64,000 bases of DNA, taken from assembly GCF_001895205.1 (NCBI RefSeq), contig NZ_BDJF01000016.1:62001-126000 (forward strand). The letters run 5' to 3'. The position numbers were made by a program, and so were the translations under genes. The notes under the pieces were generated by a model. It saw nothing but the letters and a program-made list of their open reading frames with translations. It did no database searches and was not told the origin of the DNA. Origin of the DNA: Vibrio injensis (GTDB lineage: Bacteria > Pseudomonadota > Gammaproteobacteria > Enterobacterales > Vibrionaceae). Positions 1-9,412 of the stretch are shown one piece after another. Each line of letters opens with the position of its first letter. Position 1 is the first letter of the stretch.

Positions 1-271
1 CTAAGCTTTGTTCTGCGGCTTGCGCTGCTGCCGCTGCACTGAGATCATCGCTGGTTGGACCTAACCCACCATTCACAATAACGATCTGATTATTGAAGCT
101 CAGCATCAATAACTCTTCGACTAAAGCAGACTGGCTATCCCCTACCGTCGAACGCTTAGTGAGACTAAAACCATTTTCAAAAAATAGCTGTGATAACCAA
201 GCTGCATTGGTATCGACGATGTCACCATGCAATACCTCTTCTCCAGTACTTAACATTGCTATCTTGAGCAT
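1..271 (-). CDS. CinA-family protein (NMN deamidase-related), 5' part only
   Basis: Only the first 90 codons are inside the window; the gene continues past position 1. The start ATG is at 271. The N-terminus (MLKIAMLSTGEEVLHGDIVD) and the later segment IVNGGLGPTSDD are the typical substrate-binding pieces of the MoaB/MogA-like domain found at the N-terminus of CinA/YfaY proteins. Family members act in pyridine-nucleotide salvage or are annotated as competence/damage-inducible; which applies here cannot be told from a fragment. The domain call is firm. Whether a C-terminal deamidase domain follows is not visible. Confidence 0.8.
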   Translation of the reverse strand, partial: MLKIAMLSTGEEVLHGDIVDTNAAWLSQLFFENGFSLTKRSTVGDSQSALVEELLMLSFNNQIVIVNGGLGPTSDDLSAAAAAQAAEQSL

Positions 272-557
272 AGTTTGACCTTATTTGAGTACTTATTTTT
301 CATTATGGCTATCAGTATAACCAACCGATAGCATTAGATATACTTGGTTAGATGCTTTAATCCGAACCAAGCTATACTTGAACGCTGAAAATGCACGCAA
401 ATCATTAGTCGTTCGATGAATAAACCTATTGATCATTTTCATCACGAGCATTTTCATGGATAATTACCTTTTTATACCCATTGAGTGTGTTGAGCGAGCT
501 GAAAACTTAACCGCTTTACCCTATCAACAATTAGTTATTTAATGATTGGAGCGTTTT

Positions 558-1454
558 GTGCCTAAAAAATATAGTCTTGCATTGCTATTATCTTGCACTT
601 CTTATGCCAATGCGGCGTACTATCAAATGCCCCAACATATAGAGTTATCTTATAATGTCGACTGTCTACAAGTCGTTTGTCATCAGCCAGAAGCCGTAGT
701 TCCTTCGCAACTCACTTTTGTTACACCATTACAGCAACAACCGACACTCAAAGCTGAAGATCCTTCTTTGCCTCGTTATTTAACGATTTCAGATACTCGA
801 GACTGGGCATATTTAAGAGGTCAAACATACACCATATTAGGACTCAGCGTTGCGACGGTAGGATTGATGACTCTGCTTCCTGAATCAATCACTAAATGGG
901 ATGAAGAGGATCGTAATCTGAGTGGTTTAGGCCGAAAGTGGAAAGACAATGTCACTTCTGGGCCAACATGGGATCGCGATGAGCATTTTCTGAATTATAT
1001 TATGCACCCTTATTTTGGTGGTGTTTACTACACCGCAGCAAGACATGCTGGATTTAATGAATTTGAGTCTTTTCTGTATTCGGCCACGATGTCGAGCTTC
1101 TTTTGGGAATATGGCGTTGAAGCCTTTGCTGAAGTGCCCTCTTGGCAAGATCTGTTTATTACCCCCTTCTTTGGAGCCGTGGTCGGCGAACTGATGTTTG
1201 AAAAAGAGCAAGATATTGTCGCCAATGGTGGTGAAGTATTTGGCTCTCAACGTTTAGGTAGCGTCAGCCTCTTCCTATTAAATCCTGTAGGGCATATTCA
1301 CAGCTGGGTTAGCGATGCTTGGGGAGGTAGCGCTGAAGTGACTTTCCAAAGTACACCTTGGTTTGGCGACAGCAATGCCGCTAAATTTGCTCTCGATTCC
1401 GGTGCGAAATACGACCGTCAGTTCTATGGTGTTGATTTTAAAATTTCTTTTTAA
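558..1454 (+). CDS. Secreted or envelope DUF3943-type protein
   Basis: An upstream in-frame TTG exists at 546, but GGAG at 548-551 sits six bases before GTG 558, so I take GTG 558 as the start (298 aa). Residues 1-20 look like a signal peptide (two lysines, LALLLSC, then ANA before AYYQ). The middle of the protein contains a hydrophobic stretch (LGLSVATVGLMTLLPES), an aromatic-rich segment with HPYFGGVYY, and FFWEYGVEAF. This arrangement matches the DUF3943 family as I remember it, an uncharacterised family of membrane-associated or periplasmic proteins. It stands alone between a divergent cinA-like gene and an ACT-domain gene. No enzymatic function can be assigned. Confidence 0.65.
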   Translation: MPKKYSLALLLSCTSYANAAYYQMPQHIELSYNVDCLQVVCHQPEAVVPSQLTFVTPLQQQPTLKAEDPSLPRYLTISDTRDWAYLRGQTYTILGLSVATVGLMTLLPESITKWDEEDRNLSGLGRKWKDNVTSGPTWDRDEHFLNYIMHPYFGGVYYTAARHAGFNEFESFLYSATMSSFFWEYGVEAFAEVPSWQDLFITPFFGAVVGELMFEKEQDIVANGGEVFGSQRLGSVSLFLLNPVGHIHSWVSDAWGGSAEVTFQSTPWFGDSNAAKFALDSGAKYDRQFYGVDFKISF

Positions 1455-1633
1455 GGTAATGTTCCGGGTGATTTTTTCGCTAAAGGCCACCTGACCGAAT
1501 AACTGTGCAGTAATAAATAGAATTATCAGACCTTGATCGATGTCCTTTTTGCAAATATTGACCCACCTCAATTTTTATTCATCAGAACCTCCTACACTAA
1601 TCATAAGCGCTCAGGCTATGCTAGGAGGTCATA

Positions 1634-2146
1634 ATGAACAGTACTTTTATCGTAAACTTTGTTGGCACAGCCACCGCCGCAACGATCAAACAATTAGCGG
1701 CGATCACTCATGAAAATGAAGGTAAATGGTTAATCAGTAAAGTTAACTTTATTGACAATCAAGTTGCTGCAGTAATTAAAATTGAAGTACCGCAAAACAA
1801 CGCGGACATAGTGAAATCCGCCTTTCAGTCTCACTCTGAATTGCTGGTACAAATTATTGATTGTGAAGCACAAACAAACCAAGAAGAGCAAATTTATCAT
1901 GTCCGCTTAGATGCGAATGATCGGTTTGGGATCGTCAATGAAATCACCCATTTACTTGATGGGCAAGGGATCAATATTCTTGATATGGATTGTCAGCGAG
2001 TGTTTTTAGCAACCGGCGGTGGCGTGAGCTCAAGCCTATTTAGTTCAACCATGGCTATCCGCTTACCGGCCGAAATTAGAATTGAAGATGTCATCAAAGA
2101 GCTGGAAGCACTCAGTGAAGATACTCGGGTAATGTTAGAATCTTAA
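1634..2146 (+). CDS. ACT-domain regulatory protein, GcvR-like
   Basis: 170 aa. ATG 1634 is preceded by AGGAGG at 1623-1628, an unusually good ribosome binding site. The protein consists of two ACT-like halves; the second starts near residue 90 with YHVRLDANDRFGIVNEITHLL, the usual beta-alpha-beta opening of an ACT domain. Glycine cleavage repressor GcvR of Escherichia coli has the same two-ACT layout and size and works by binding the activator GcvA. No gcv genes are nearby, so the regulatory target is unknown. It forms a single-gene unit closed by a strong terminator at 2165-2192. Confidence 0.75.
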   Translation: MNSTFIVNFVGTATAATIKQLAAITHENEGKWLISKVNFIDNQVAAVIKIEVPQNNADIVKSAFQSHSELLVQIIDCEAQTNQEEQIYHVRLDANDRFGIVNEITHLLDGQGINILDMDCQRVFLATGGGVSSSLFSSTMAIRLPAEIRIEDVIKELEALSEDTRVMLES

Positions 2147-2164
2147 AAATCACACAGAGAATAG

Positions 2165-2192
2165 AGGGAGGCCAGAAGCCTCCCTACTTTTT
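2165..2192 (+). terminator. Intrinsic terminator after the ACT-domain gene
   Basis: An 8-bp perfect stem, AGGGAGGC at 2165-2172 and GCCTCCCT at 2178-2185, with loop CAGAA, is followed by ACTTTTTC. It lies 18 bases after the stop of the GcvR-like gene. Confidence 0.85.
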
Positions 2193-2225
2193 CAATGCTC
2201 ATTTTTAGTACTAAGTAATCAGCGA

Positions 2226-3356
2226 TTAAACCGACCACTGAGATAAAGAACGTTTAAAGTCTTGATAACCAAACTCATTTAACTTAATGATTTGTCCATC
2301 ACGACGCTCGCAATACACTGATGGCATTTTTAGGCCATTAAACCAGTTCAGCTTCACCATGGTATAACCGGCGCTATCCATAATATGCAACTTTTGACCT
2401 ATCTGTAATGGCTCAGCAAACTTGGCAACACAGAACTGATCACCAGCAAGACAAGAGCAAGAACCAATCACATACTCATGTTCACCCTGTTCATTGGCTT
2501 CAAGCACCGATGCTGGTTCGCGATAAATCAAAGTATCAAGACGATGCGCTTCTGTCGCCGAATCAACAATCGCGGTTTGCATCTCATTATCCACGATATC
2601 AACCACGGTAACGACTAAATCGGTCGTTTGGGTAATGATCGCTTCGCCCGGTTCAAGGTATAACTGCACCTTGTGCTTATCAGCAAACGCTTTCAGCGCA
2701 TCGGCGAGTTTATCCACATCATAGCCCGGCCAAGTAAAGAATACGCCACCACCAAGACTTACCCAGTCGAGTTTATCAAGATAAGCACCAAACTTTTCAG
2801 AAATAGCATCAAGCAACGCAATAAATGCGTCTACATCCTTGTTCTCACAGTTCATGTGGAACATCACACCATTGATAGTGTCGAAAACGCTGCTATCTAG
2901 CTTATCAAACTGCACACCGAGACGAGAAAATTTACGAGCAGGGTTGGCTAAGTCTTGCCCCGCATAACTCACTCCCGGATTCAACCGTAAACCTAGCGAT
3001 GCCTTACCTTCTACCAAGTGGCGATAAGCGGCCAGCTGAGATTGAGAGTTAAAGATCATCTTATCGCAAATATCAGCGACTTCTTTTACATCCTGCTCAC
3101 TGTAACCAACACTGTAAGCGTGTGTTTCACCGCCAAACTTCTCATAACCTAGCTTGACTTCAAATGGCCCTGAGCTGGTAGTGCCGTCAAGATAAGGCTT
3201 AATAATGTCAAACACGCCCCAAGTCGAGAAGCATTTCAATGCCAGCACTAATTTAACCCCTGAGCGCTCTTTTAAACGCTTAGCGATTTCCAAATTAGCG
3301 ATCAACTTCGCTTCATCGATCATGAAGTAAGGGGTGTTTAATTCACTCTTTTGCAT
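2226..3356 (-). CDS. nspC: Carboxynorspermidine decarboxylase
   Basis: 376 aa, the usual family length. It is a fold-type III (alanine racemase-like) PLP decarboxylase that converts carboxynorspermidine to norspermidine, the last step of norspermidine synthesis. Lys41 in [10 protein letters not shown] is the PLP lysine by position; [11 protein letters not shown] near residue 205 is the glycine-rich phosphate-binding loop, and the C-terminal GSCSCLAGD carries the cysteine contributed across the dimer interface. It follows the carboxynorspermidine synthase gene on the same strand but is separated from it by a terminator-like hairpin, so it may be partly uncoupled. In Vibrio norspermidine is a signal for biofilm formation. 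Confidence 0.95.
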   Translation of the reverse strand: MQKSELNTPYFMIDEAKLIANLEIAKRLKERSGVKLVLALKCFSTWGVFDIIKPYLDGTTSSGPFEVKLGYEKFGGETHAYSVGYSEQDVKEVADICDKMIFNSQSQLAAYRHLVEGKASLGLRLNPGVSYAGQDLANPARKFSRLGVQFDKLDSSVFDTINGVMFHMNCENKDVDAFIALLDAISEKFGAYLDKLDWVSLGGGVFFTWPGYDVDKLADALKAFADKHKVQLYLEPGEAIITQTTDLVVTVVDIVDNEMQTAIVDSATEAHRLDTLIYREPASVLEANEQGEHEYVIGSCSCLAGDQFCVAKFAEPLQIGQKLHIMDSAGYTMVKLNWFNGLKMPSVYCERRDGQIIKLNEFGYQDFKRSLSQWSV

Positions 3357-3404
3357 TTGATTTTATTCCTGTTCATATCCAATGGCTTAAACCGCTGGAA
3401 ATAT

Positions 3405-3447
3405 CCTAAAAAGGAAAAAACAGCCGCTACCGAGTAGCCGCTGTTTT
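3405..3447 (-). terminator. Terminator or attenuator between carboxynorspermidine synthase and nspC
   Basis: A long hairpin pairs 3417-3430 with 3434-3447 (14 positions with one internal C-C mismatch, loop CGA). Read on the minus strand it is followed by TTTTTTCC. It lies after the stop of the synthase gene (3545) and about 60 bases before the nspC start (3356), so nspC must be expressed by read-through or from a promoter in this gap. Confidence 0.7.
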
Positions 3448-3544
3448 AAACACACTGTATGTTTATATCTCTGAACTGAGCATCGTGTTATCCAGTCTTG
3501 GAACTGGGTGATTTACCCAATAATCCCAAAAACTATCGTGCCAA

Positions 3545-4789
3545 TTACTTGAGAATTTTAATCTCTGGTTGACCCGGTTCTAGCTCTATCACATCCCAAT
3601 CCAAACCAATCGATGGCATGGTTTCTAAGAACGGATCTGGGTTTAGCTGCTCCATATTGAACACACCAGCTTGTGCCCACTCACCACGGAAAAACTGTAG
3701 CGCAGCGGTAATCGCAGGTACACCCGTCGTGTAAGCAATCGCTTGATGCTCAACATCCTTGTAAGCCACTTGGTGATCAGCGTTATTATAGATAAAGACA
3801 CTGCGCTCTTTGCCGTCTTTTCTACCTTGCACCCAAGTACCAATACAAGTTAATCCCGTGTAGCCCGGTGCGAGTGACGTTGGATCGGGTAACATGGCTT
3901 TCAATACTTGCAGTGGTTTCACTACGGTTCCATCATGCAAAGTTAATGGCTCTGGGTTCAATAAACCAATATCTTTCATTACGTTAAAGTAATTCAGATA
4001 ACGATCGCCGAAGCCCATCCAGAATTCTATGCGCTTAGCTGGAATAAATTCTTGTAGCGAACGGATCTCATCATGAGACATTGAATAGACTTTAAAGTTA
4101 CCACAGTTAGGGAAATCGAACTCCAACATACGGGTATGACAAGGAACGCTTTTCCACTGGCCGTCTTCCCAATAGAAAGAATCACCCTGAATTTCCAGTA
4201 AGTTAGTTTCCGGATCAAAGTTAGTCGCGAATTTTTTACCGTGATCGCCTGCGTTAATATCTAACACGTCGATGGTATCAATTTCATCGAATAAATGTTT
4301 AGCAGCATAAGCCGCAAACACACTAACCACACCTGGATCAAAACCAGCACTCAAAATACCGGTAATGCCTGCTTGTTTAAACTTATCACGAAACGCCCAT
4401 TGTGGATCGTAAGCTTCTGGTACTTGCTGCCCTTCGGTGCATAAGTCAACAGCCACTGAAGTATCCAAATAAGAGACCTTCGCTTGGTAGCAAGCTTCCA
4501 TAATTGTGACGTTAACCCAAGGAGGACCAGCGTTAATAACTAAATCTGGCTTCACCTCATTGATTAAGGCGACCAAAGCTGCAACATCATCAGCATCCAC
4601 TGCGCGAGCTTCTAGCTTCTTAGTCGAATCTTTAAGGTTATTTTTACCTTTAATGGATTCAATGATCTTCTCACACTTCCCGATAGAACGAGAAGCAATG
4701 GTAATATCACCCAGTACGTCATTGTTTTGTGCTGCTTTATGAGCAACTACCCAACCAACACCGCCCGCACCAATCTGTAGAATTGACAT
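3545..4789 (-). CDS. Carboxynorspermidine synthase (dehydrogenase)
   Basis: 414 aa, saccharopine dehydrogenase family. It reductively condenses aspartate semialdehyde with 1,3-diaminopropane to carboxynorspermidine using NADPH. The N-terminus MSILQIGAGGVGWVVAHKAA is a clear Rossmann nucleotide-binding loop (GAGGVG), followed by VINAGPPWVN and the substrate-side SAGFDPGVVSVFAA typical of the family. It starts 14 bases downstream of the aminotransferase/decarboxylase that makes its diaminopropane substrate and precedes nspC. Gene order and motifs together make the assignment firm. Confidence 0.93.
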   Translation of the reverse strand: MSILQIGAGGVGWVVAHKAAQNNDVLGDITIASRSIGKCEKIIESIKGKNNLKDSTKKLEARAVDADDVAALVALINEVKPDLVINAGPPWVNVTIMEACYQAKVSYLDTSVAVDLCTEGQQVPEAYDPQWAFRDKFKQAGITGILSAGFDPGVVSVFAAYAAKHLFDEIDTIDVLDINAGDHGKKFATNFDPETNLLEIQGDSFYWEDGQWKSVPCHTRMLEFDFPNCGNFKVYSMSHDEIRSLQEFIPAKRIEFWMGFGDRYLNYFNVMKDIGLLNPEPLTLHDGTVVKPLQVLKAMLPDPTSLAPGYTGLTCIGTWVQGRKDGKERSVFIYNNADHQVAYKDVEHQAIAYTTGVPAITAALQFFRGEWAQAGVFNMEQLNPDPFLETMPSIGLDWDVIELEPGQPEIKILK

Positions 4790-4803
4790 AGTATCCGTTA
4801 CCT

Positions 4804-7689
4804 TTATTTCGCTAGCTCAACCGCTAGAGTTTCAATTTTAGCCAGTAAAGATTCAAAATCTGAAATCTTTAAGCATGGGTTCAAGATTGTGAATTTCAAA
4901 GCCGTTTTGCCATCCACTATGGTTTCGCCAAGTACAGCGACACCGCGTACCAAGGCCTGCAGACGAACGGTTTTATTCAGTTCATCTAAATCAGACGCTT
5001 GTGTGTTTACCGCGCGGAATAACACGGTAGATAAACAAGGTTCAGCTAACAGTTCAAAAGCGTCATGCTGACGAACTAACTGAGCCACTTGTTGAGTTTG
5101 CTCAAGTAAATGATCATACATGGCACCCATTTGCTGTGGTCCCACGTTTTGCATGGTCATAAATACTTTTAAAGCATCAAAACGCTTGGTTGTTGCTATC
5201 GATTTGTCGACCAAATTCGGTAAAGTATCATGTTCACGGTTTAAATAATCCGCATGATGAAGCAGATACTTAAAGTTATGCTTGTCTTTCAGTAGCAAAG
5301 CACCACAGCTAATGGTTTGGAAAAACAGCTTATGGAAATCGACACTAATAGAGTGAGCGCGTTCGATACCACTTAAACGCTGTTTATGGCTGCTCAAAAT
5401 CAGCGCACCGCCATAAGCACTATCAACATGCAGCCACATATCATGTTGTTGAGCTGCATCAGCAATCGCCACTAAATCATCAATCGCACCATGATCAGTT
5501 GTGCCAGCGGTGCCGACAATAGCAAAAGGTATTAAACCTTCCGCTTTCGCTTGATTAATCACAGTGTCTAGCTGCGTGACGTTCATCGTACCATTCGGCA
5601 GTGCATCCACAGCAAGAATAGCTTTTTCGCCAAGACCCATCCAAGAAGCGGACTTTTGCACCGTGAAATGTGATTTTTTCGAACACACAATCCGCAGCTT
5701 ATCGGCATAGTCAGGTAGGCCAAGCTTTTGAATTGAATGGCCACTTAATTTATCGGCAATCCAATCACGAGCTAACATCAAGCCCATTTGGTTGCTTTGC
5801 GTACCGCCACTGGTGAAAATACCGTCCGCTTGAGCGCCTAACTGGTATTTTTCACACATCCAATCAACGACTTTCTGCTCAACAAATGTTGCCGCCGAGG
5901 ACTGATCCCAAGAATCCATTGATTGATTGAGTGACGCGATGATCGCCTCAGCCACCACCGATGGCATTAACGGCGGAGTATGCAAGTGAGCAATACAGTC
6001 TGGATGTTGAACAATGATCGAGTTTTTAGCGATCAGCTCTGCGGTGTCCGAAATAACATCGCGCAAAGAGGCATTTTTATTATCCAGATCAACCGCGTTA
6101 ATCGCATTTTCAAGCAGTTTTGGCTCTAAACCTGAATAAGGTGCATTAACTTGCTCAAACACCGCTTTCATTGCCGCTGTGGTGTGATTCATTACTTGAG
6201 CAAATTCTTGACTACCTAAATGTCCAGTATGGATAAAGTGCTTTTTCCACTGGTCATTCGCAGCTTCAGGATCTTTCAAGCAACCACCAGCCGCCAAAAT
6301 CGCCTCTTCTAGGACTCGCAGAGCAAAATCAATTTGCTCGAAAGAGATGATCAACGGTGGCAAGAAGCGAATGACCGAACCATCACGTCCACCTTTCTCA
6401 ACAATTAATCCGCGTTCTAATGCCGCACGTTGAATGGCTAAAGTTAATTGTGGTGCCGATTTAGGCTCACCAAATTTGTTCAGCTCACCACTTGGGTCTT
6501 GAATCTCTAAGCCCAGCATGAGGCCTTTACCACGCACTTCGGCAATGCAATTCACACGGCGTTGAATATTTTCCAATCCCATACGTAGGTATTGGCCAGC
6601 AATATTGGCATGTTCAACCAAATTATCGCGGGCAATAATTTCTAATGCTTTAGCACCGGAAATCATCGCTAATTGGTTGCCACGGAAAGTACCCGTATGT
6701 TCACCTGGACGCCATGTATCGTGCTGTTTATTGATGACCAAAATCGACATGGGTAAACCACCACCAATCGCTTTTGATAAACAAAGTACATCAGGAATAA
6801 TGCCTGATTCTTCAAACGCGAAGTGATAACCCGATTTACCTACGCCACACTGAATCTCATCAAAAATCAGTAAAATACCATGTTCATCACAGATACGGCG
6901 CAATTCACGTAGCCAAAACGCTGGCGCAGGGATAACCCCACCTTCGCCTTGTACTGGCTCCACAATGATCGCAGCGGGTTTCATGATCCCAGCTTCATCG
7001 TCATTTAATAGTCGCTCGATGTAACGAATACTGGCTTTGGCACCTTCATCACCACCGAGACCAAACGGACAACGTAAACTGTATGGGAAAGGCATAAAAT
7101 GCACATCGGACATTAAACCAGTACGACGTGCTTTGGTATTGAGATTACCCATCATGCCCATCGTACCATTGGTCATGCCGTGGTAAGCGCCACGAAACGC
7201 AAACATGGTATTGCGGCCAGTCGTTTGCTTAGCCAATTTAATCGCGGCTTCGACGGCATCTGCACCAGAAGGACCACAAAATTGAATAACACATTGTTCA
7301 GCAAGTTCCGCCGGTAAAAATCCTTTCACTGTTTTAATAAAATGGGTTTTTGCCGTAGTCGCTATATCCAAGGTTTGATAAGGCAAGCCAGAGTCTAGCT
7401 GGTCTTTCAACGCTTGATTGATTTCAGGATGGTTATAACCTAACGCAAGGGTTCCTGCGCCAGCTAAACAATCGAGGAAAAGCTGTCCACGAGTATCTTC
7501 CACTAAACAGCCAAAAGCTTGTTTAATCGCAATCGGTAAGCGACGTGGATAAGAACGTACTGCAGATTCATGTTCGGCTTGATCAAGCAACACTTGATCA
7601 GGCGTCAGATCATAAAGACCATCTAGTATAGGTACTTGGTTGGAAAAACAGGTTGCGATAGTGTTATCGACTTCAAAGGCTGTACTCAT
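4804..7689 (-). CDS. Fused 2,4-diaminobutyrate aminotransferase / decarboxylase
   Basis: I take ATG 7689 as the start (961 aa): on the coding strand AAGGGGA stands five bases before it, while the 33 codons upstream of it have no conserved look. The N-terminal half (to about residue 460) is a class III aminotransferase, with GPSGADAVEAAIKLA, IFDEIQCGVGKSG and the PLP lysine in LCLSKAIGGGLP. The C-terminal half is a group II PLP decarboxylase, with FTSGGTQSNQMGLMLA, HVDSAYGGA and the PLP lysine in SVDFHKLFFQ. Together they make 2,4-diaminobutyrate from aspartate semialdehyde and decarboxylate it to 1,3-diaminopropane, feeding carboxynorspermidine synthase. Many bacteria encode the two activities as separate proteins; the fusion is known in Vibrio. 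Confidence 0.93.
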   Translation of the reverse strand: MSTAFEVDNTIATCFSNQVPILDGLYDLTPDQVLLDQAEHESAVRSYPRRLPIAIKQAFGCLVEDTRGQLFLDCLAGAGTLALGYNHPEINQALKDQLDSGLPYQTLDIATTAKTHFIKTVKGFLPAELAEQCVIQFCGPSGADAVEAAIKLAKQTTGRNTMFAFRGAYHGMTNGTMGMMGNLNTKARRTGLMSDVHFMPFPYSLRCPFGLGGDEGAKASIRYIERLLNDDEAGIMKPAAIIVEPVQGEGGVIPAPAFWLRELRRICDEHGILLIFDEIQCGVGKSGYHFAFEESGIIPDVLCLSKAIGGGLPMSILVINKQHDTWRPGEHTGTFRGNQLAMISGAKALEIIARDNLVEHANIAGQYLRMGLENIQRRVNCIAEVRGKGLMLGLEIQDPSGELNKFGEPKSAPQLTLAIQRAALERGLIVEKGGRDGSVIRFLPPLIISFEQIDFALRVLEEAILAAGGCLKDPEAANDQWKKHFIHTGHLGSQEFAQVMNHTTAAMKAVFEQVNAPYSGLEPKLLENAINAVDLDNKNASLRDVISDTAELIAKNSIIVQHPDCIAHLHTPPLMPSVVAEAIIASLNQSMDSWDQSSAATFVEQKVVDWMCEKYQLGAQADGIFTSGGTQSNQMGLMLARDWIADKLSGHSIQKLGLPDYADKLRIVCSKKSHFTVQKSASWMGLGEKAILAVDALPNGTMNVTQLDTVINQAKAEGLIPFAIVGTAGTTDHGAIDDLVAIADAAQQHDMWLHVDSAYGGALILSSHKQRLSGIERAHSISVDFHKLFFQTISCGALLLKDKHNFKYLLHHADYLNREHDTLPNLVDKSIATTKRFDALKVFMTMQNVGPQQMGAMYDHLLEQTQQVAQLVRQHDAFELLAEPCLSTVLFRAVNTQASDLDELNKTVRLQALVRGVAVLGETIVDGKTALKFTILNPCLKISDFESLLAKIETLAVELAK

Positions 7690-8174
7690 CTTCGTCCCCT
7701 TGAAATGGTTAAAATTCTGTCCATTGTTCATCGTCGTACGAGGAAAAATGACAAATAGCAAAATTTCCGATGCTGTCGTAAGACACATTCGGAATACGGA
7801 CCATTAACGTAAATGGCAAATCACTAAAACAGAGAATCAAGGTTCGGTTATGCTACTGTCTTGATAAACAGGGCATAGAGGAAGCACAAAGCTGATGATT
7901 AATGTGTGTAAGTTAAGTGAGTTCAATGTTGGGTTTCCCATTCACATGCTGTTTCCACAGCAAGAGTATCCCGTCTATCAGCAAAAGGCTTACTGATACC
8001 TACCCTACGTGGTGCCGCAATCAGCTTGAATGTTCACCACGCGTATCCCCCAGAAAACACAGTCCGAGATTGAGGCGGACGGTAACATAAAATTGACCGC
8101 GTTCGCAATGGTTTTTATTCCATTATTCCGCCAAATAGTCACAACATAGTGGATACAATCGAGTTATGGGTTAT
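7690..8174. other. Intergenic region upstream of the norspermidine genes
   Basis: About 480 bases without a convincing gene. It must hold the promoter of the minus-strand norspermidine genes, but I see no strong -35/-10 pair. The best weak candidate on the minus strand is TTGCCA, 17 bases, TATTCC, just upstream of 7788. No riboswitch or repeat was recognised. Confidence 0.4.
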
Positions 8175-8211
8175 AAAAAAACCTCTAACGCATCATCAGT
8201 ACGCTAGAGGT
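8175..8211 (-). terminator. Intrinsic terminator of the mrp operon
   Basis: The 9-bp stem pairs 8182-8190 with 8202-8210; in the minus-strand RNA it contains one G-U pair. It is followed on the minus strand by seven T residues. It lies about 40 bases after the mrpG stop. Confidence 0.85.
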
Positions 8212-8247
8212 TGATTATTAAGAGGAATAAAGAATGGACGGAATCCG

Positions 8248-8664
8248 TTACTCTTGACGTTTATCGTCTTTGTCTTGCTCTGCAGACACGGTTTCTTTGA
8301 TAGGTAAATGACGACTGGCCAGTTCGTGAGTTTCAAGATCGTAACGCTCTTTAATTACGTCCTTCACAACCCCATCCCACTGTGGTACGCCAACAAAATA
8401 ACTCGCGCGAGCTAAAACATGAGCAGCAATCGGTGCCGTCAAGATAACAAATACCACTACAGCGAGGGCTCGGACCACAAAGGCCATGTCTCCCCAGTTA
8501 ACCACAGCAAACGCAACCACCATCAAGCCAACACCCAATGCCCCAGCTTTAGTCGTTGCATGCATACGAGTCAATAAATCGGGCATACGGTTAATACCGA
8601 TCCCTGCAAGCAACATTAAAAATGAGCCGGTAAGAATGAGTATCGCAATAATTAAATCAGTCAT
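8248..8664 (-). CDS. mrpG: Na+/H+ antiporter subunit G (MrpG/MnhG)
   Basis: 138 aa, last gene of the seven-gene mrp operon. It has three hydrophobic segments at the N-terminus (IIAILILTGSFLMLLAGIGI, then GALGVGLMVVAFAVV, then ALAVVVFVILTAPIAAHVLA) and a charged C-terminal tail, the usual MrpG/PhaG layout. The motif GINRMPDLLTRMHATTKAG is characteristic. It overlaps the mrpF stop by eight bases. MrpG is a small accessory subunit needed for assembly and activity of the hetero-oligomeric cation/proton antiporter in the inner membrane. Confidence 0.93.
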   Translation of the reverse strand: MTDLIIAILILTGSFLMLLAGIGINRMPDLLTRMHATTKAGALGVGLMVVAFAVVNWGDMAFVVRALAVVVFVILTAPIAAHVLARASYFVGVPQWDGVVKDVIKERYDLETHELASRHLPIKETVSAEQDKDDKRQE

Positions 8665-8932
8665 CGTCTCTGTGTCCTCGTTTTTCTAAATAACGGGAAA
8701 AACCGACTGCAGCCATAAACGACGTTAAGGCCAGTACAATCGCTACATCAATAAAATAAGGTTGTTGATAGCGAATGCTATAAAGCACGACTAAACCTAC
8801 CGTTAAGGAAGTCATTAACTCTAAAGCCACCACCCGATCAGGCAAGGACGGGCCTTTTAATAAACGTACCGTTGCCAAAACCAAACTAATAGCTAGCATG
8901 GCAAAGCAAAGGGTATAAACAATATTCAACAT
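8657..8932 (-). CDS. mrpF: Na+/H+ antiporter subunit F (MrpF/MnhF)
   Basis: 91 aa with three predicted membrane helices. The segment LLKGPSLPDRVVALELMT is the diagnostic MrpF signature. It sits between mrpE (six-base gap) and mrpG (overlap), the canonical order. MrpF is a small membrane subunit of the Mrp complex; several family members have been linked to bile salt or cholate efflux, which I cannot test here. Confidence 0.93.
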   Translation of the reverse strand: MLNIVYTLCFAMLAISLVLATVRLLKGPSLPDRVVALELMTSLTVGLVVLYSIRYQQPYFIDVAIVLALTSFMAAVGFSRYLEKRGHRDDD

Positions 8933-8938
8933 AGTCTG

Positions 8939-9412
8939 TTACCCCAGTAAATCAATCACACGAGCTTCAAGACGCTTGAACTCTTCAATCTGACGAGCTT
9001 CATTCTCGAAGTACATTAAATGGACATACAGCACGCTTCTATCAGTAGCCACATCCAATGCCAAAGATCCCGGTGTTACGGTAATTAATGTCGCAAACAT
9101 GGTGATCGCTCCTTCGTCTCGCAAATCGAGAGGAATCGCAATCACGGCTGGTTTCATTAAATGCGTTGGCGTTAATACATCATAAGCCACTCGCCCATTA
9201 GCCTTAATTAAGTCCCAAATGAAAAACAGTCCAAAACTGATCACTTTCGGTAATTTTTTAAAATAGGCTTTAAAAGTGGGGCTATCTCGTAGCAAATAAG
9301 CCAAAATCACATAACTCATTAGCATTCCAGCAAATAAGTTAGAGATGGTATAGGTACCCGATAAAATGAGCCATACCAAGGCAAGCAGCATATTCCATCC
9401 AAAGGCTTTCAT
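8939..9412 (-). CDS. mrpE: Na+/H+ antiporter subunit E (MrpE/MnhE)
   Basis: 157 aa. It has N-terminal hydrophobic helices (MLLALVWLILSGTYTISNLFAGMLMSYV, in part) followed by a cytoplasmic domain with ITVTPGSLALDV and the C-terminal FKRLEARV, as usual for MrpE. It overlaps the end of mrpD by four bases, indicating translational coupling. MrpE is a structural subunit of the antiporter, needed for full activity rather than for the proton path itself. Confidence 0.92.
   Translation of the reverse strand: MKAFGWNMLLALVWLILSGTYTISNLFAGMLMSYVILAYLLRDSPTFKAYFKKLPKVISFGLFFIWDLIKANGRVAYDVLTPTHLMKPAVIAIPLDLRDEGAITMFATLITVTPGSLALDVATDRSVLYVHLMYFENEARQIEEFKRLEARVIDLLG

Noticed and set aside
7690..7788. 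33-codon N-terminal extension of the aminotransferase/decarboxylase
   Set aside because: AAGGGGA precedes the internal ATG at 7689; the extension has no conserved features.
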